The notes beneath the pieces were generated by a model that was not told the origin of the DNA, ran no database searches, and was given only the letters and a program-made list of their open reading frames with translations. Below are positions 62,342-64,000 of a stretch of DNA of 64,000 bases, piece after piece; positions within the stretch are counted from its first letter, which is position 1; each line of letters starts with the position of its first letter. The position numbers and the translations under genes are program-made. This DNA comes from Membranipora membranacea (taxonomy: Eukaryota; Bryozoa; Gymnolaemata; Cheilostomatida; Membraniporidae), in assembly GCA_914767715.1 (NCBI GenBank), contig OU612070.1, positions 27,516,025 to 27,580,024 of the forward strand. The letters run 5' to 3'.

Positions 62342-64000
62342 CTACAACAGAGAAATAGAGCATTATTATTACATGTTCAATAACATCAAGGAGAAACCAA
62401 ATAGAGATCACGGAGGGTTGTTTGCCAAATTGTTTCAATTTTTTCGCACCTAATTCAAAAGTTTCTCTGAACATTCAAAGTGCCTTTTCGCTATTCAATT
62501 CATATTGGCAACAACAGAACCTTCACACAATCATACAAGTAAAACAAGTCGCCAATTTCTAAATCAAGTTTGCTGTCCTCGATGTGAATGACATTGGCAA
62601 CTGTCCTTGAAATCAAATATGGGCTGATGCGTTTAACACCCAATAAAGGTCCGGCCTGAGCGGTGCTTGGGCAGCAGACATGTGAATCTGAGAACGATTG
62701 TATTTAGTTTACTTCCACAGCTGAGTAGTTTGTACTTGTTAATGACAAACAAAGTAATTTTGATATGTCAGCAGAAATCATATAGCTTGGGATCCTGTAA
62801 ATTAGCTGAGAATTGATGTGTTTTGACATTGGAATCTCACCAACTAGCAACCAACACCTGGTAGATTATCGACTAACATAGACAGGATATAAGTATAAAA
62901 AATATGGCCCCATTTCACAAGGTTGCATAATACTTACTATCGCTGTCAATAAGATGTCATTATTTTGACATCATTATGAAATTTTTCCATTAGCGATGCC
63001 AGCATATATCATCTTCATAATTTTTTGGTCTAGATGTAAAAATGTGAGGTTTGTGTGAAATTCATATCAGGCATGTTTGGGTTTCAGTACATCATTGTAT
63101 AAAAATTAATCTAAATATTGTACAAAAGAACCCATAAATGTCCCAGTGGCCTGTCTGCCACCTACTGCATGATAACACCCTCAGTGCAATATCAGTTTGT
63201 AAACAAAACCCATTTCGTCGAATCTATCCCAACTATTCCACTTTCCTTTTCAGTTCAAACAGTCAATTTTCCCATGAAAATTTTCTATCTGCAAAATATG
63301 TGGCAACATATTCTGGAATATTGGAAGCATTCATATGTTATAATAGGGCTTTTCAGCCTACTATCAGAGTTTTGTAATCAATGGCTGACGTACCTGTGCT
63401 ACCCAAACACAGGTAGATAAAGCTATCAAGTTTATATTCTGTTCAATAAAGAGGCAGTAGGTCAACTTTATATTGAACACCTTCATCAAAGATCAATTAG
63501 ATGGATCCTTGATATTTGAGAAAACAGCGGAATGTGTTAATATTAGAGCTGTTATGTAACTGTTGATATAAGGCAGCCTGCGCAGACTTGATGTTACACA
63601 ATCGTAGATAATTATCATGATTTGCTCATTTGACTTGGCAAATTGGCACAATGCGATTAGGTAAGATCAAAGTATGCTACGCCCAGGGACACATGAGTGC
63701 TGAGCGGGCACCGCAGGTCAGGGGTTGTAGATTATGGTACCAACACAACAACATTGACAAGAAAACATGAAGAGTACTAATGTTGGTAATGTGTAACATT
63801 ATTGCTACCTGAGAGGTCTGCCCATAGACTCATTATACAGAGTAAATTATAACGCTATGGGTCTTTCTTTGTAAAGGGCAGACTGTTGTACTTATGAGAA
63901 ATTAATGGCTCATCCTGACTTTTGCAGGGTAATGATTATACAGGCTTATCCTGCCCAGACAAAACACAACAGCCATGAATCATGTCGGGCAGCCAGTGAG
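62342..64000. other. GINS1 intron and unassigned flank
   Basis: Presumably starts with a GINS1 intron. I find no exon that continues PSF1 and no other gene. A small hairpin TACCTGTG...CACAGGTA is at about 63389-63413. Confidence 0.5.

Overview
This is a window of an invertebrate animal genome: AT-rich, spliced genes with GT-AG introns of roughly 0.1-2 kb, and single-copy metazoan orthologues. I rebuilt the exons by hand from splice sites, phase and protein similarity. The phylum cannot be settled from this window. Intron size and gene density would fit a compact marine invertebrate such as a sponge, but that is a guess.

Layout, left to right. 1-949 (-): start of a class A-like GPCR gene cut by the window edge. 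1875-4945: two decayed LINEs lying tail to tail. 5346-5690: a tRNA-derived SINE with an 81-bp perfect-centre palindrome. 6295-8471 (-): a complete three-exon GPCR, tandem paralogue of the first. 13208-25973 (-): AKT kinase, with 36 perfect copies of a 12-mer in its last intron and a possible 99-residue N-terminal extension. 31460-36497 (+): OSCP1 (379 aa). 37308-44761 (-): LRRC74A-like LRR/EF-hand protein. 46421-49716 (-): a secreted chitin-binding-like/EGF protein with a TATA box. 50882-60773 (+): CNBD2-like protein (898 aa). 61577-62341 (-): the last two exons of GINS1, whose 5' part was not found in the window.

The genes do not form one pathway. AKT is a growth-signalling kinase and GINS1 belongs to the replicative helicase. 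OSCP1, LRRC74A and CNBD2 have relatives associated with cilia or sperm and sit in sequence here, which may or may not mean anything. AKT/OSCP1 and the EGF gene/CNBD2 are head to head. OSCP1/LRRC74A and CNBD2/GINS1 are tail to tail.

The most unusual signal is a set of very small inverted-repeat insertions (21-48 bp, almost nothing but a hairpin), mostly in introns. Several are flanked by direct repeats of 7-12 bp that look like target-site duplications. Two pairs share sequence between distant loci, and a 20-nt arm recurs exactly at a third. A separate GC-rich repeat of about 55 bp occurs in three introns. These look like mobile or copied micro-elements and are the best candidates here for something undescribed.
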